DNA of 64,000 nt, taken from positions 58,276,385-58,340,384 of the forward strand of contig NC_092876.1 in the NCBI RefSeq assembly GCF_028372415.1, written 5' to 3'. Within the stretch, counting starts at the first letter, position 1, and each line of letters starts with the position of its first letter. The position numbers and the translations under genes were made by a program. Below the pieces are notes generated by a model. It was not told where the DNA came from, made no database searches, and saw nothing but the letters and a program-made list of their open reading frames with translations. This stretch comes from Notamacropus eugenii. Its lineage: Eukaryota; Chordata; Mammalia; Diprotodontia; Macropodidae. Shown here one piece after another: positions 11,752-21,751 of the stretch.

Positions 11752-11836
11752 ATGGCGGCTCTCCCCGGCACCGTACCGAGAATGATGAGACCCGCTCCGG
11801 GACAGAACTACCCTCGCACCGGATTTCCCTTGGAAG
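11752..11836 (+). CDS. PAX7: PAX7 exon 1 coding part (residues 1-28 plus first base of codon 29)
   Basis: The ATG at 11752 has A at -3 and G at +4, a strong initiation context. It opens a 28-codon stretch ending in TTCCCCTTGGAAG, followed by the donor GTAAGG at 11837. The first base of a Val codon is completed by exon 2 (phase 1). The peptide begins [18 protein letters not shown] and ends GFPLE, the PAX7 N-terminus that precedes the paired domain. A GTG lies in frame three codons upstream at 11743, but the ATG is chosen because it matches the known PAX7 start. Upstream sequence is presumed 5' UTR. Confidence 0.96.
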
Positions 11837-14800
11837 GTAAGGCCGTTTGCTTCGGTTCCTTTCGGACAGCCCACCATTTCTCCCCGTCCTCGGGGACCGA
11901 CTGTCTCGAAGGGCACACCGCGGAGGTGGTGGCTGCTGAGAGCCGGTGGCGTCCCCAGACTTTCCGGGCACTGGAGGGAATGAGCCTCCCCTCTCCATCG
12001 GTCCCCGGGAGTCGCTTGGACCTAGGAACTTTCCCGGGACCTCCACTTGTCAATGTCCTAGTCGGTTTCCTTGCCCTGGGGGCTTCTGTTTCACTCCCCC
12101 TCCCCTCTCAGACTTTCTTTCCCCGCTCCTCAACCTTGGGAAGGTTCAACTGCTAGTAAATTTCACCTCTTTATCCAATTTCATTTACTTTCCCTGGGAC
12201 GTTCTCCGCCCTCACCAGACCCAGTCACCCCGCTCTAGGTTGGTTTTCGATTTTAATTTAGACTACGAAGATTCTCTTACAAAACATTTTATTTTAGGGG
12301 ATTATCCACAGCTAATGTTCTGGGGGCAGTATCACACAGCTGATGGCTTTGGTACTTCTTCCCCGAAAGAAATTAATCCTAGAAAACGCTCTCCCTTGTC
12401 GGCCTGCTCCCAAATCTACAAGAAAGGAGAACGATTTCTTTTAAAAACTTTTCAGTCGGACTCCCAAACTCCAGGGTTTTCAGAGAGATGCCCCCACCCC
12501 TCGCCTTTATCTCCTTGAACGAGAGACGGTAGCTGCCTAGAGAAAAGGGAGCAAAGAATTCATTTCCCAAAGTTCCCCCTTTAAAATCAAATTTGCAAGG
12601 GGAAAGCACGGTAAGGCGCCTTCATCCAGTCAGGAGAGTTCTGTGTGAGTTACTGAGTGAGTGAGTGAGTGAGTGAGTGAGTGAGTGAGTGAGTGTGTGT
12701 GTGTGTGTGTGTTTATGCAATTTTAGCTAATTAAAGAAGCTAAACTTGTCAGTGAAAACTAACGCCAGGCACATTCTGGGAATGGAGTGGTGGGTGTCTT
12801 GCGGAAGTATTTCGAGTGTCCCCACTTCAGCTTGGAGCTCTCTGAAATTTCAATTTTGAGATTTTGTGAATGCGCCGGGTGCCTGAGGAGGAAGAGGAGA
12901 GTAAAAGGGAGAAAGAATCTCTGATCAGGGGGAAAAGGGGGCTGGGCAGAAGGAATGAGCCGGGCAGCCCGCCCGAGATCGGGAGAGCGAGGAGGCGGCG
13001 CCGTCCCCGAAGGAGACGAAGGCGAGTGAGTGTTTCCGTGATCAAGTGCGCGAGAAAAAGTGGTGGGAAGCCACGCAGGCGGGAAAACCTTCACGCCGGG
13101 GGGATTTGGTGGAGTGCCTTGCTCTAGCGATGCCGAGGAAGCAGACGGCGCAAGGACGGCTCGGAGGATTAGGACAATATTTGCACACCATGCCGGAGAA
13201 TATAGAGAAGGTAGAAGTGGCGGCCGTTGGAGAGGCTCTTGAATATAAAGTTGGCCACTCGAGAGCTCTCGTCCGCTAATGGCATAGCGGGCCGCGGAAG
13301 CCGGGTGACTCCGCTGCTGCGGCGCGGGATGGCTGATTAAATGCGGAGGTAGCTGCAGACACCGACTTTGGCAAAGAGTGGGGGCTGGAGGGAGGGGGGG
13401 AGCACGGGGGAAGGGGGAGACATTGCTGCAGCCCTAGTCTTCTCTCCCCCTCCTTCCCACCCCCACCCCCTTCTTGCCTTCCAATTATGCAGCCAGCTTC
13501 CTCCATCCGGGCGGCTGTGAAATTGTATTAATCTGCTAGATTTCCGCGGCGATGCAGTACCCACACTGGGGGCTCGGGTCCGGATTAGAGCAGCACCCCC
13601 CTCCCCTTCTGGGAGAAAGGGGTGCCAGCGGCTGAACGAGAGCTCGGTTAAGGAGCTCTCGTGGAGCGCGCACACACCCGAAACGCACAGCCCAAGTCCC
13701 ATGCTGGTGTTGGTGCTGGGACAGGAAGACGCTGATCTTGCCCTCCCCAGCACAACCCAGGCCCTAGGACAGCCCCGCAGGCCGGTAGGTTTTTCTAAAC
13801 CAGAGAGAGGGCAGAGAAACGTTTCGGGAAAGGCAGAAAGTCTTATCCAAGAACCCCCTCCACCCACCCACCCCACCCCCCTGCCTTTCTCAACCCTAAG
13901 CTGACCTACAACGAAATAAATCCTCGGGCAGCGAATCAGGGGGAAGAGGCAGGCCCCAGAGGTCCAGGCCTGGCCCTGGCTGCCCCTTCTGGGGAAACCC
14001 TAGCAGAGGTTGCTGGCTATCGCGATATACTACGATCTCCCGGCCTCCTCGTCCTTACTTTTCCTTTCGGCGTTTTGCTTGGCTCACGTGAAGTCTGGAC
14101 ACCTCTATAGCCTGTATAGACTATTTAACTTTCTCAACCATCGCGCTCCCAAACGGGTTTGTCCACATCTCCCGATCTGGAACAGAAGATCCCAGGGGAT
14201 TCCTCTGGGTTCAAGTATCGTGACTGACGTTCTCCGTGCTCAAAAAAAAAAAAAAATTAAAAATCGGCCTCCTCTCTGAGTTGTTCAGGGCCAAGCCAAA
14301 CGGGAGTTGGGGGTGGACGGTGGGGTAAGAGATCCACAATTCTCAGCCCAGTGGATTTGTTGTGAGTGTAGGTCAAGTACTGGCGGGCACTGATAAGAGT
14401 CTGGGACCTTTCTCTCGCGTTCAACTTTATCCACGACGATCCCCACCCACTCCACCCCACCCTACCGCCATCACCACCGATCCTCTCCTAAAGTTGAATT
14501 CGATTCTCCCACCTGTGTTCTACACACGCACACACGCGCGCGCACACACGCACACACACACACACCCTGGCCCGTGGATATGGAGGGGTCATGTTAGTGA
14601 AATTGGGGGCATATAAGATGTACGCCTCTCTACACAAGAGGTATGTTTTTCACCCTTCGGAACCGAACCTGGAAAGGTCAAGATGCAACAGCTGGACAGG
14701 GCAGAGGGCAGCATCCAACTAAGGACCCGCAAGGAAGTGGCCTCCAGATTTGACAGGGCATACGTTTTCACAGTTAATGGGCAGGCGCCTGCTCCAGGAA

Positions 14801-17800
14801 CCTTAGGGAATAACTGCACCCCAATTACCCACCTTCCACCTTTGTAATATTTCTGACTCTCTTCCCACCTTCCCCACAGTGTCCACCCCACTTGGCCAGG
14901 GCCGGGTGAATCAACTTGGCGGGGTCTTCATCAACGGTAGGCCCCTACCCAACCACATCCGCCACAAGATCGTGGAGATGGCCCACCACGGTATCCGGCC
15001 CTGCGTCATCTCTCGCCAGCTCCGTGTCTCCCACGGCTGTGTCTCCAAAATTCTATGCCGCTACCAGGAGACTGGCTCCATCCGGCCTGGGGCCATCGGG
15101 GGCAGTAAACCCAGGGTGAGTGTCCTGGGGAGCCCTAAGTTCTTCAGCCACCATCCTCCCAGCTCAAGGATCTGAGTAGAGAGAACCTACTTCGAGTTAC
15201 AAGACCTGAAGGTTACATGTCCCTGACCAAAACACTGACATAGGGAGAATTATATCGGGGTGCTGATGGAGAGAATAATCCCCTTGTCACCCCCAAGAAC
15301 CCATACCACCTCCAATTTCCTTTCTATAAGATAGTTTGATAAAGCAGGAAAGAAAAAATTTATACTATCTCCCTCACCCCACCTCAGGGAAATGAAGGCC
15401 AAATTTCCACTTCCAGAAACCCCTAAATCCACAATCTCCTCAAATATTTAAGTAATTCTTAGGTATCCTGGTTCCAAAAATCCACTTCTTTCCCGATTTG
15501 GATAACTGAGGACAATTTGTTGGGATTTCTCAAGCTTGAAGCCTGGTAGCCCTTGCTAGAAGGACATGAGTAACATTCCCAGAGTTCCTAGTCTGGAGAC
15601 AACTCCTTGACTGCACAAGGGCACTTCCACCCTCTACGAGTTGCCAATTTCCTCCTGGAGCCTGGAGGGAGCTAGGCTTTTGGGGCAACAAGGTGACCCC
15701 CAGCCCTCACCTACTCTATGTTCTGGGCCAGGTTCAAGGAGTCATAAGGCTTTTTCCTCTTAGTGGCTTACCCTTCCCATCCTCCTCTCTCTCCACTCCT
15801 TCCCTTGGAGCTGAGAACTTCCATAGAGGTGGAGTGATAATAACAATAGCAAACAACTCATACGTATTTATTCAGCACTTTACAATTTTCAAAACTCTTT
15901 TCCTACATCATCCTCATTTTATAGTTGAGAAAATTGAGGCTGAAAGAGGTCAAGTAACTGGTCCAGTGAAGTGGACAGCAAGTGAAGGAAAGTGGATAGG
16001 AACCTAGGTTTTCTTGCCTTTGATGCTTTTGTGACAGTAGAAAGAGCTAGGACTCACAGTTGTGAAACCTGAGTTCCAAGTCTTACTTTTGTTACTTACT
16101 CCATGTCACTTTGAATAAGTCACTGTCCTCTCTGGGCCTCCATTGCTCCTTCTATGAAACAAGAGGAACCCCTAAGGACCCTCCCAGCTCAGATTATCTA
16201 TGACTAGGGTCACTGCCTCTCTCTTCTATATAAGATTTGGTGGGAATCCCAGACCCCCTTCCTCATAATCTAAGTGCCCACATTTTAGGTTTATATTGAA
16301 AGTGATTTCTCTCCTCCTCCCTTTTTTTCCATACTCTTTCCCCCTGTACTACCCCACATTCCCTCACTAAAGCAGGTAGCCACTCCAGACGTGGAGAAGA
16401 AAATAGAGGAATACAAAAGAGAAAACCCTGGAATGTTCAGCTGGGAAATCCGAGATCGACTGCTCAAGGATGGACACTGTGACCGCAGCACGGTTCCCTC
16501 AGGTGAGAAGGCAGCTGAGCTGGCTGGGCTGAGAGCCCCAGACACAGGGGAAATGCAGCCTCCTGTGGGTACCAGCTGGACCAACCGAGGGTCCCTTGCC
16601 CTCCATTTCCAGAACTTCCCTGCCAAAAGGATGAGGAATATATACAGATGGGGGGGGGGGGAGCAGGGTAGAACATGCTAGGAGAGAGAAGGTAATTCTG
16701 TCGGAAGGGAGAGGGACGGTAGAGAGAAACAGGAATTGGTAAAGGAGAAAGGATGAATCAGAAAAAATAGCACCTACAACCTCTGACGAAGAGGAAGAAA
16801 GAAGTTTGGAAAGGGCAGAAGACAGAAAGAAAAAGAGGATAGAGATACTGAAAGAACTAAAGAAGATGAGTAAGGAAGAAAGGGGGAGAACAGAGAGAAA
16901 AGTGGGAATAGAAACCATGAGCCCAAAAGCTTTTATTATACAACAAAGTGAACTTAGTGGGGGAAGAAAGTTGTGATAGCGCTCAATTGCTGGTTGCGGG
17001 GAAATTGACCAGGGTAACCTTGTTCTCCGGAACGCTGGAATCTTGGTTCCGGCACCTAAATCCTGGCCCGTGTCAGCCGCAGGCTCCACTCCCATTGCAG
17101 GCTCTCGGCTGGCTCCAGGACGCAAGGGTCACAGCCTCCGGATTTAATCTCTTGGATCCCGTACTCTGGCCTTCCCCTTGCGCTCTCAACCTGGCCTGAA
17201 CTCAGTGCTGCAAGTCTGGGATCCAGACCTGGGGATGAGTTAGAGAACCAAGGCCAGAGGCCAGAATCTCCGTCCCAGGGGATGCGTGTGCTCGGATACG
17301 CTAGGCTTAGGAGCATCAGTGGCTTAACTGTGTTTGATTAGGGACAGCTAAGGATAGTGGAGGTCAGGGATCAATTTAGATATGTGTGTAAATGTATACA
17401 TAAGTGTGTGAGGATGTGTGTGTATAAGTGTTTGCAAGTGTGTCAAGATACCGATATTTATTGTGTGCTTAGGAGTATGTGCATAAAGGTGTGTCGATAT
17501 AAATGAGTTGTAGGTGCCTGAGTGTCTGTAGGTGTAGATAAATGTGTACCTATGAATGACTGTATAGGTGTAAATGTGAGTTTTAGATGCATGTGAATGT
17601 GTGACAGTGCGTATGTGACTGGGAAGACATGGGGTGCACCTGGGGCTGTATTCACGTGTACGCGTGTGTAAGTTGCATATTTGGGTGTGTATGACTTTCT
17701 CGGAGGCTCTTTGTGGGTGCAGGTGGCCCCGGGACACTTGTGGGATGGCAGTTGAGAGACTCCCTTCTTTCCTAAACCACCAAAGGCCAGGCCCCTAGCC

Positions 17801-18011
17801 ATGACAGGAGGGGGGGAAGGGAAACGTTTACTTTCTCCACAACTTATACTTTCTCTTTTGCCTTTGAATTTCTGAGGTTTAGTGAGTTCGATTAGCCGTG
17901 TGCTCAGAATCAAATTCGGGAAGAAAGAAGAAGAGGACGAGTGTGACAAGAAGGAGGAGGATGGCGAGAAGAAGGCTAAACATAGCATTGACGGCATTCT
18001 GGGCGACAAAG
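11752..18011 (+). CDS. PAX7: PAX7 transcription factor, 5' part (exons 1-4, residues 1-195), incomplete at 3' end
   Basis: PAX7 is a nuclear paired-box/homeobox transcription factor of neural crest, dorsal neural tube and muscle satellite cells. Four exons at 11752-11836, 14880-15115, 16373-16502 and 17877-18011 join in continuous phase to give 195 codons plus one base. The N-terminus [18 protein letters not shown] is the PAX7 start and differs from PAX3. Residues about 34-162 form the paired domain, followed by a charged linker and the octapeptide HSIDGILG (186-193). The homeodomain and C-terminal transactivation region are not in the window. The paired domain appears intact, with no stops or frameshifts. 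Codon and splice structure match the PAX3/PAX7 subfamily as I know it. PAX3 is the only serious alternative, and the exon 1 peptide argues against it. Confidence 0.97.
12654..12712. repeat. (GAGT)n(GT)n microsatellite in intron 1
   Basis: About nine GAGT/GTGA units pass directly into a pure GT run. Confidence 0.95.
12950..13345. promoter_or_regulatory. CpG-rich candidate regulatory block in PAX7 intron 1
   Basis: A dense cluster of CpGs (CGCCCGAGATCGG, GGCGCCGTCCCCGAAGGAGA and others) surrounds AT-bearing motifs such as GGACAATATTTGCACACC (13170-13187) and GGCTGATTAAATGCGG (13330-13345). There are no repeats. It resembles an internal CpG island; function is inferred. Confidence 0.4.
14521..14566. 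repeat. (CA/CG)n microsatellite in intron 1
   Basis: Alternating purine-pyrimidine ACACGC/GCGCGC/CACACA repeat, a potential Z-DNA former, 313 bp before exon 2. Confidence 0.9.
14880..15115 (+). CDS. PAX7: PAX7 exon 2: N-terminal paired subdomain and linker
   Basis: This 236-nt exon follows the acceptor CCTTCCCCACAG at 14868-14879 and ends at the donor GTGAGT (15116). It encodes residues 29-107. The paired domain starts near [19 protein letters not shown] (beta-hairpin and start of the PAI subdomain). PAI helices follow ([17 protein letters not shown], then [17 protein letters not shown]), and then the linker [14 protein letters not shown], which contacts the DNA minor groove in this family. 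No residue usually conserved in PAX3/PAX7 appears changed. The exon ends exactly on a codon, which allows the optional Gln at the next exon. Confidence 0.97.
15838..16010 (-). mobile_element. CORE-type SINE, antisense, in intron 2
   Basis: TAATAACAATAGCAAACAAC, AGCACTTTACAATTTTCAAA, CATTTTATAGTTGAGAAAAT and TTGAGGCTGAAAGAGGTCAA are the antisense order. Confidence 0.65.
16025..16205 (+). mobile_element. MIR-like SINE, sense, in intron 2
   Basis: GAAACCTGAGTTCCAAGTCT, AATAAGTCACTGTCCTCTCT, GGGCCTCCATTGCTCCTTCT, then a tail AAGGACCCTCCCAGCTCAGA of the kind amplified elsewhere. Confidence 0.65.
16370..16375 (+). promoter_or_regulatory. PAX7: NAGNAG tandem splice acceptor (Gln108 in or out)
   Basis: AAGCAG at the intron 2/exon 3 boundary offers acceptors after 16372 or 16375. 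Use of the second removes only the CAG codon for Gln108 in the paired-domain linker. Q+ and Q- forms with different DNA-binding properties are known for mouse Pax3 and Pax7. That both are used here is inferred. Confidence 0.8.
16373..16502 (+). CDS. PAX7: PAX7 exon 3: C-terminal paired (RED) subdomain, first part
   Basis: This 130-nt exon (127 nt if the second acceptor is used) encodes residues 108-150 plus the first base of codon 151: [18 protein letters not shown], then the helix region [15 protein letters not shown] and HCDRSTVPS. The acceptor reads AAG|CAG|GTA, a NAGNAG, so transcripts may include or skip Gln108. The donor is TCAG|GTGAGA at 16503. The upstream polypyrimidine stretch (16318-16365) is strong. 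This part forms the first helices of the RED half of the paired domain. Confidence 0.96.
16503..17876 (+). other. PAX7: PAX7 intron 3 (1374 bp)
   Basis: GTGAGA donor and a dual acceptor at 17876/17882. The intron has a G11 run near 16650, a purine-rich segment (16680-16910), unique sequence, and a TG-rich degenerate repeat (17375-17700). Confidence 0.9.
17375..17700. repeat. Degenerate TG-rich repeat upstream of exon 4
   Basis: About 325 bp of irregular GTGTGT/AAATGTGT/GTATGTG motifs with no pure run longer than about 10 bp. It ends about 175 bp before the exon 4 acceptors. TG-rich intronic sequence can bind splicing factors such as CELF; any role here is inferred. Confidence 0.75.
17871..17882 (+). 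promoter_or_regulatory. PAX7: Tandem acceptor giving Gly-Leu plus/minus PAX7 isoforms
   Basis: TCTGAG|GTTTAG|TG carries two AG acceptors 6 nt apart. With the exon 3 terminal G, the upstream choice adds GGT TTA (Gly151-Leu152) and the downstream choice goes directly to GTG (Val). Both keep frame. The GL insertion is a known Pax7 variant. Confidence 0.8.
17877..18011 (+). CDS. PAX7: PAX7 exon 4: end of paired domain, acidic/basic linker and octapeptide
   Basis: The long form is 135 nt, starting after TCTGAG at 17876. The short form is 129 nt, starting at 17883 after GTTTAG. It encodes (GL)[15 protein letters not shown], the last RED helix. A charged stretch [18 protein letters not shown] follows, then the octapeptide HSIDGILG, a Groucho/TLE-type repression motif in several PAX proteins, ending GDK plus one base. 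The donor is AAAG|GTAGGA, which departs from consensus at +4 and +5. Cys173 in the acidic linker is where I recall Ala in human PAX7. Exon 5 should continue with the pre-homeobox sequence but is not present before 64000. Confidence 0.95.
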
Positions 18012-18114
18012 GTAGGAAAAGGCCCCTGGGGCGGCCTTGACATCGGCCGCCTGAGGTCTGGGAAGAGAGGATGGAGAGAGAGACTTGTTTGTCCAGCAGA
18101 GTATTGGGAAGGGG

Positions 18115-18310
18115 AGCACTCAGCATCTTGTCTTGACCTGAAAGTCAGGAATCTTGAGTTCAAGTCTCACCAAAGATTGCCAAAGTAAGCCCAGGCAAAT
18201 CACTTTCCCTCTTGGAACCTCATTCTCCTTATCTGGAAAATGGGTTATGAGAGCACTCATCTCTGTCCCCCTGTTGTGAAGATCAAAGGACCTAAATGAA
18301 TAAAATAGGC
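18115..18310 (+). mobile_element. CORE/MIR-like SINE, sense
   Basis: TCTTGAGTTCAAGTCTCACC, GCAAATCACTTTCCCTCTTG, TCCTTATCTGGAAAATGGGT and TGTGAAGATCAAAGGACCTA follow the family order. Confidence 0.7.
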
Positions 18311-18319
18311 AAAGGTGTG

Positions 18320-18520
18320 ATGGGTAGAGCCCTTGGACTTGGAATATAACATATGTGGTCTCTAATGCTTGCTAGGTGACCGCAGGCAAGTCACTTAACC
18401 TCTCAGAGCCTCGGCTTCCTTGTCCTTAAAAGGGTTTCCTTCTACTACCCAACTCTTAAGGTTATGTGAAAAGATAGTAACTGAAAAATTGTAAAGGCTA
18501 TATAAAAGCCAGATATGGTT
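18320..18520 (+). mobile_element. CORE/MIR-like SINE, sense
   Basis: CAGGCAAGTCACTTAACCTC, TCAGAGCCTCGGCTTCCTTG and TGTAAAGGCTATATAAAAGC mark a second SINE directly after the previous one in the same orientation. Confidence 0.7.
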
Positions 18521-19644
18521 AATGGATGGAAAGTGCTTTGTATCCCCAAAGTGCTAAGAAGAGATGGATTGTTATTGAGAGATTGGGGCTAAAGCAACTG
18601 GATTGTATAGGATAGAAATTGTCGAGGGAGGGGGGATGTTTGGATCTGGCAAATTGAGCTCTCTCTCTCCTCCTACCCAACACGAATCATGTTATTGCGC
18701 TGATTATTGGTCATTGTATGAAATGAATGAAGGCAAGAGTACCGTTGTTATTGTTATCACCTATTACAGTCTTTTTTCAGTTAGGGATTCAGAAAGAAGT
18801 TATGTTTGCAGGGAGCTTTGTGAAGATTGAATATAAGTAGGAGTCATTCAGGGTATCCCTTCTCTATCCCCCTTCCCTGCCGTAAGTCCAGGAAGGCGTT
18901 GGCATGTTCGCGGGTAGTTGGATCTCGATCAATTATTTATAGGAAACTGGAGACGAAGGGAGGGCTAGGGGAGGGCAGCCGGAGGGGGGGGGGCGTATCG
19001 CGGTTCCCTAAATGAATTTGTTCGACAGCTTTTTCTACTGCTCTCTAAACGGTCCCTTGAAACTCCTCCTGACAGTTGAGTGATCGGTGCAATCAATATC
19101 AATTAGAAAGCGAGGGGGAATCCGGTACCTCTCCCTGGCCGGGGGCCGAGCTGAGCAGATTGCTGGTCTGCCTGGGGGGTGAGGAAAGCCCGAGTCTCCC
19201 CTCCCCGGGGAAGAAACCTGTTTGGAGTGGGCCCACCGCAAGTGAAAAGGACAAAATGACTTGTGTGGAAGTTTCTGGCCCTGTCCCGGGATAAGGGAAA
19301 AGGCATTATCCCCTTAAGTTCAGGGGCATTGCCCCCCCCATTAGGGGCCCCATCCCAGGTTCTGTCCCCCTCACTCCAAATGCTTGCTTGTTAGAAAACG
19401 ACGCGCCAACTCCAAGCCCTGTGGCCCGTTTTCCTCCTGGCATCCCAGGGTCGCGCGGGAATTGGGAAAGATTTTTCCTGGGAGACGCGCTCACAAGAAA
19501 ACGAGAGTTGAATTTGAGGGGTAGAAGGGGCGGAGAATAGCTGTCCTATTCCAGATTCCTCTTCCAGGCAGAGAAGGGACTGTAACAGACTAGAGTGAGA
19601 CTAGAGTGTGTGGGTAGAGAGATGGTGAAAATGTCTAGAAAAGA

Positions 19645-19704
19645 AGAGATCAGTAATGGTGAACTGGAGAAAATAGAGATCAGTAATGGTGAACTAGAGG
19701 AAAG
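19645..19704. repeat. 30-bp direct tandem duplication
   Basis: AGAGATCAGTAATGGTGAAC occurs twice with a 30-bp period (CAGTAATGGT at 19651 and 19681). The copies differ at a few positions. Confidence 0.85.
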
Positions 19705-20049
19705 AAAAAAAAGGCAGAAGAGACAACTCGGGCAAGACAAGGAGGCAGACTGTGATTTTTCTCTTTCTCTGTTGCTGCTGAGAGACTTTGAGGAAGTCAG
19801 AGAAAAGAATTAGGGAGAAAACTTTTCAACTCCTCGATCAGACGTCTGCTTTGAGCAGTCCCCTGCTCCCCTAACCGCCCCCAACACACCAGGCCCGCTG
19901 TTGACTCTCCCTTCCAACCTTGAAGATGAACTTCACAGACAAAGCCCCCTAGCTTGTTGCCGCCTCCCGAGCCCAGATCCTGTCCCACAAAAGCAGCCCC
20001 AGTACGAGAAGGAGGGCGACTGGGGAACGGAGGGAAAGGGCCCAAGGCC

Positions 20050-20310
20050 TGGGGAGGGGAGCGGGGGAAGGAGCGGGCTATTGACATTCAAAAACGTGCG
20101 AGCAGCCGCGCAGCTCTTGGACAAAGGGCCAGGGAAGAGGCGAAGAAAGGGAGCTAAGCTATTCGGCCGCTCCCCGCTGCTCTCCGAGTGCAGGGGAATA
20201 TTCTAAGGCCCCTCGGGCGCCAGCCTGAGGCCCCGGACCCAGCGAAATATTGTATCCAGGGAGGGCCTGGACACACTCTGTATCTAAGGGTCGACTGTGA
20301 GGTTTGGGTT
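20050..20310. promoter_or_regulatory. CpG-rich candidate conserved block in intron 4
   Basis: Repeat-free, with many CpGs (GTGCGAGCAGCCGCGCAGC, TTCGGCCGCTCC, CCTCGGGCGCCAGC) mixed with AGCGAAATATTGTATCC and CTATTGACATTC. The composition suits an intragenic CpG island or enhancer; not testable here. Confidence 0.3.
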
Positions 20311-21751
20311 TTGTTTTTGCTTTGTTTTGGTTTTTTCTGGGGATTGGGCGGAGGTGAGAGGAATACGTGTGTCTCCGATTTAAAAAAAGAAACAAAAACC
20401 CAAAACTTTGTATTTCTTGCTGGTGGAAAAAATCCCCACTCTGAACTGAAATAAAAATCCATTTCCCATTTGTCCTCCCTTACTCCGCTTATGAGGCAGA
20501 TCTTCCCAGTTTGAAAAGTCAGGGATCTTTTAAGTCTGAACAAGAGGCAGTCTTTGGGGGAGGGAGTGCTTGGGTCCCGGGCCGGCTCTGTTGTTCCCAG
20601 GTAGCAGGTTTGAGGACCTCGAGGTTGGTGGCACAAATGTCCGCCTAGTACAAGGATTTCACTTCGCTGTGGGGCGCGCGGACCGGCAAAGGAGCCAAAG
20701 CGGGGACTACTCAGCAGTGTGAGAGTCGGTGGCCTCTTAGTGCCCAAGCGGCCTCGAGTTGCAACCGCCTACCAACTGCCGAAATACCTTCGCTAGACAG
20801 AGGTTTCTCCTAAAAGACCTTTAAAGAGTTGAGGTTGCTAGGGGGAGGGGAAAGGTGCTGGGGTGGGGTGAGTCCATTTATCTCGAGCTTGGGGTGAACG
20901 GTGGACCCTGCCTTTCTGTTTGTATGAGAAGGAAAGAATCTGGAAAGAAAGGCAGGCGATTCCGTGGGGATAACTCAAATCCCGTATAAATTGTCCTATT
21001 AACGAAAGGAGCAAGTGTGGGGCCAGATCTGCGCAACGGAGTGTGTCCGAGTGGCTGGGAGCTGGTGCGTTGGCTCTGAGTAGGTGAGTGAGTCTGGACG
21101 TAGCCAGGGCTCACGGCGCGTGGACCGGATTTGTAACCCTTTATTTCTGAACCCTGCCAGATTAGGCCATTTTGGGGTTCCCCCTCCCCACAGTCAGTTA
21201 CAGGGTTCAGTTCCAAATCTGTGGCCTTCTTCTGACTTGGCCGCGACGGAGGGGAAAAGACTTGGACAGAAAGGAGAGCTAGGGCACCAGGGGTGCGTGG
21301 AGGGCGCAGGGGGTAGGGGGGAAAGACAGCCACAACTTTGTTTTGGCTTCTCTTGTGACAAATGCCCTCTCGGGGGGTTGCTCCTCTCCTCGCGGGGAGT
21401 CGACAAAGAAGAGGCTTAAGAGCTCTCCTCTTTAAGAGCTAAGGAGAGATTCCTCCCTGCGCTAGTTTCTTTCTATCGTCTGCTTGGCATTTAATAATGC
21501 TAAGACTTATTAGAGCTGGTAATGAAAAGTGGGGCTGCTGAATAGGGAACTGTGTTGGAGAGGGGTGTAATAGCTTCGAGGCATGGTAAGAAACTATTTA
21601 TCCGCAATCAGTCCTCACTCTCAGAGTTTGAAGCACAAACGTTAAGTCGAAGGGTTTTAAAGCAGATTAAATTGGGCTTTTATTTCTCTGCACTTTCATC
21701 TTTGAACAGCTCACTCCTGCTTGCCTTGGGCTGATATTCATGAGCCGTTCG

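Larger units (their letters stand above)
11837..14879 (+). other. PAX7: PAX7 intron 1 (3043 bp)
   Basis: GTAAGG donor and CCCCACAG acceptor. The intron is CpG-rich, most strongly at 12950-13330, and contains no SINE I can recognise. Low-complexity stretches are at 12654-12712 and 14521-14566. Open frames in this interval are GC-rich non-coding readings with no family features. Confidence 0.9.
15116..16372 (+). other. PAX7: PAX7 intron 2 (1257 bp)
   Basis: GTGAGT donor and AAG/CAG tandem acceptor. The first 700 bp is unique AT-balanced sequence with nothing recognisable. Two oppositely oriented SINE fragments fill 15838-16205. Confidence 0.9.

Noticed and set aside
10987..11916. 309-codon open frame on the minus strand over the PAX7 promoter and exon 1
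   Set aside because: The peptide is mostly SSLLFSSLL and PLPLSLS repeat from the pentameric purine tract, and it is antisense to PAX7 exon 1.
13046..13279. Possible first exon of another transcript in intron 1 (77 codons)
   Set aside because: The CpG-rich composition alone keeps the frame open. No recognisable protein, and a regulatory reading is more likely.
14879..15175. Exon 2 reading on past 15115, and exon 3 reading on past 16502
   Set aside because: Both continue into intron after strong GTGAG donors; the extra residues do not match PAX7.
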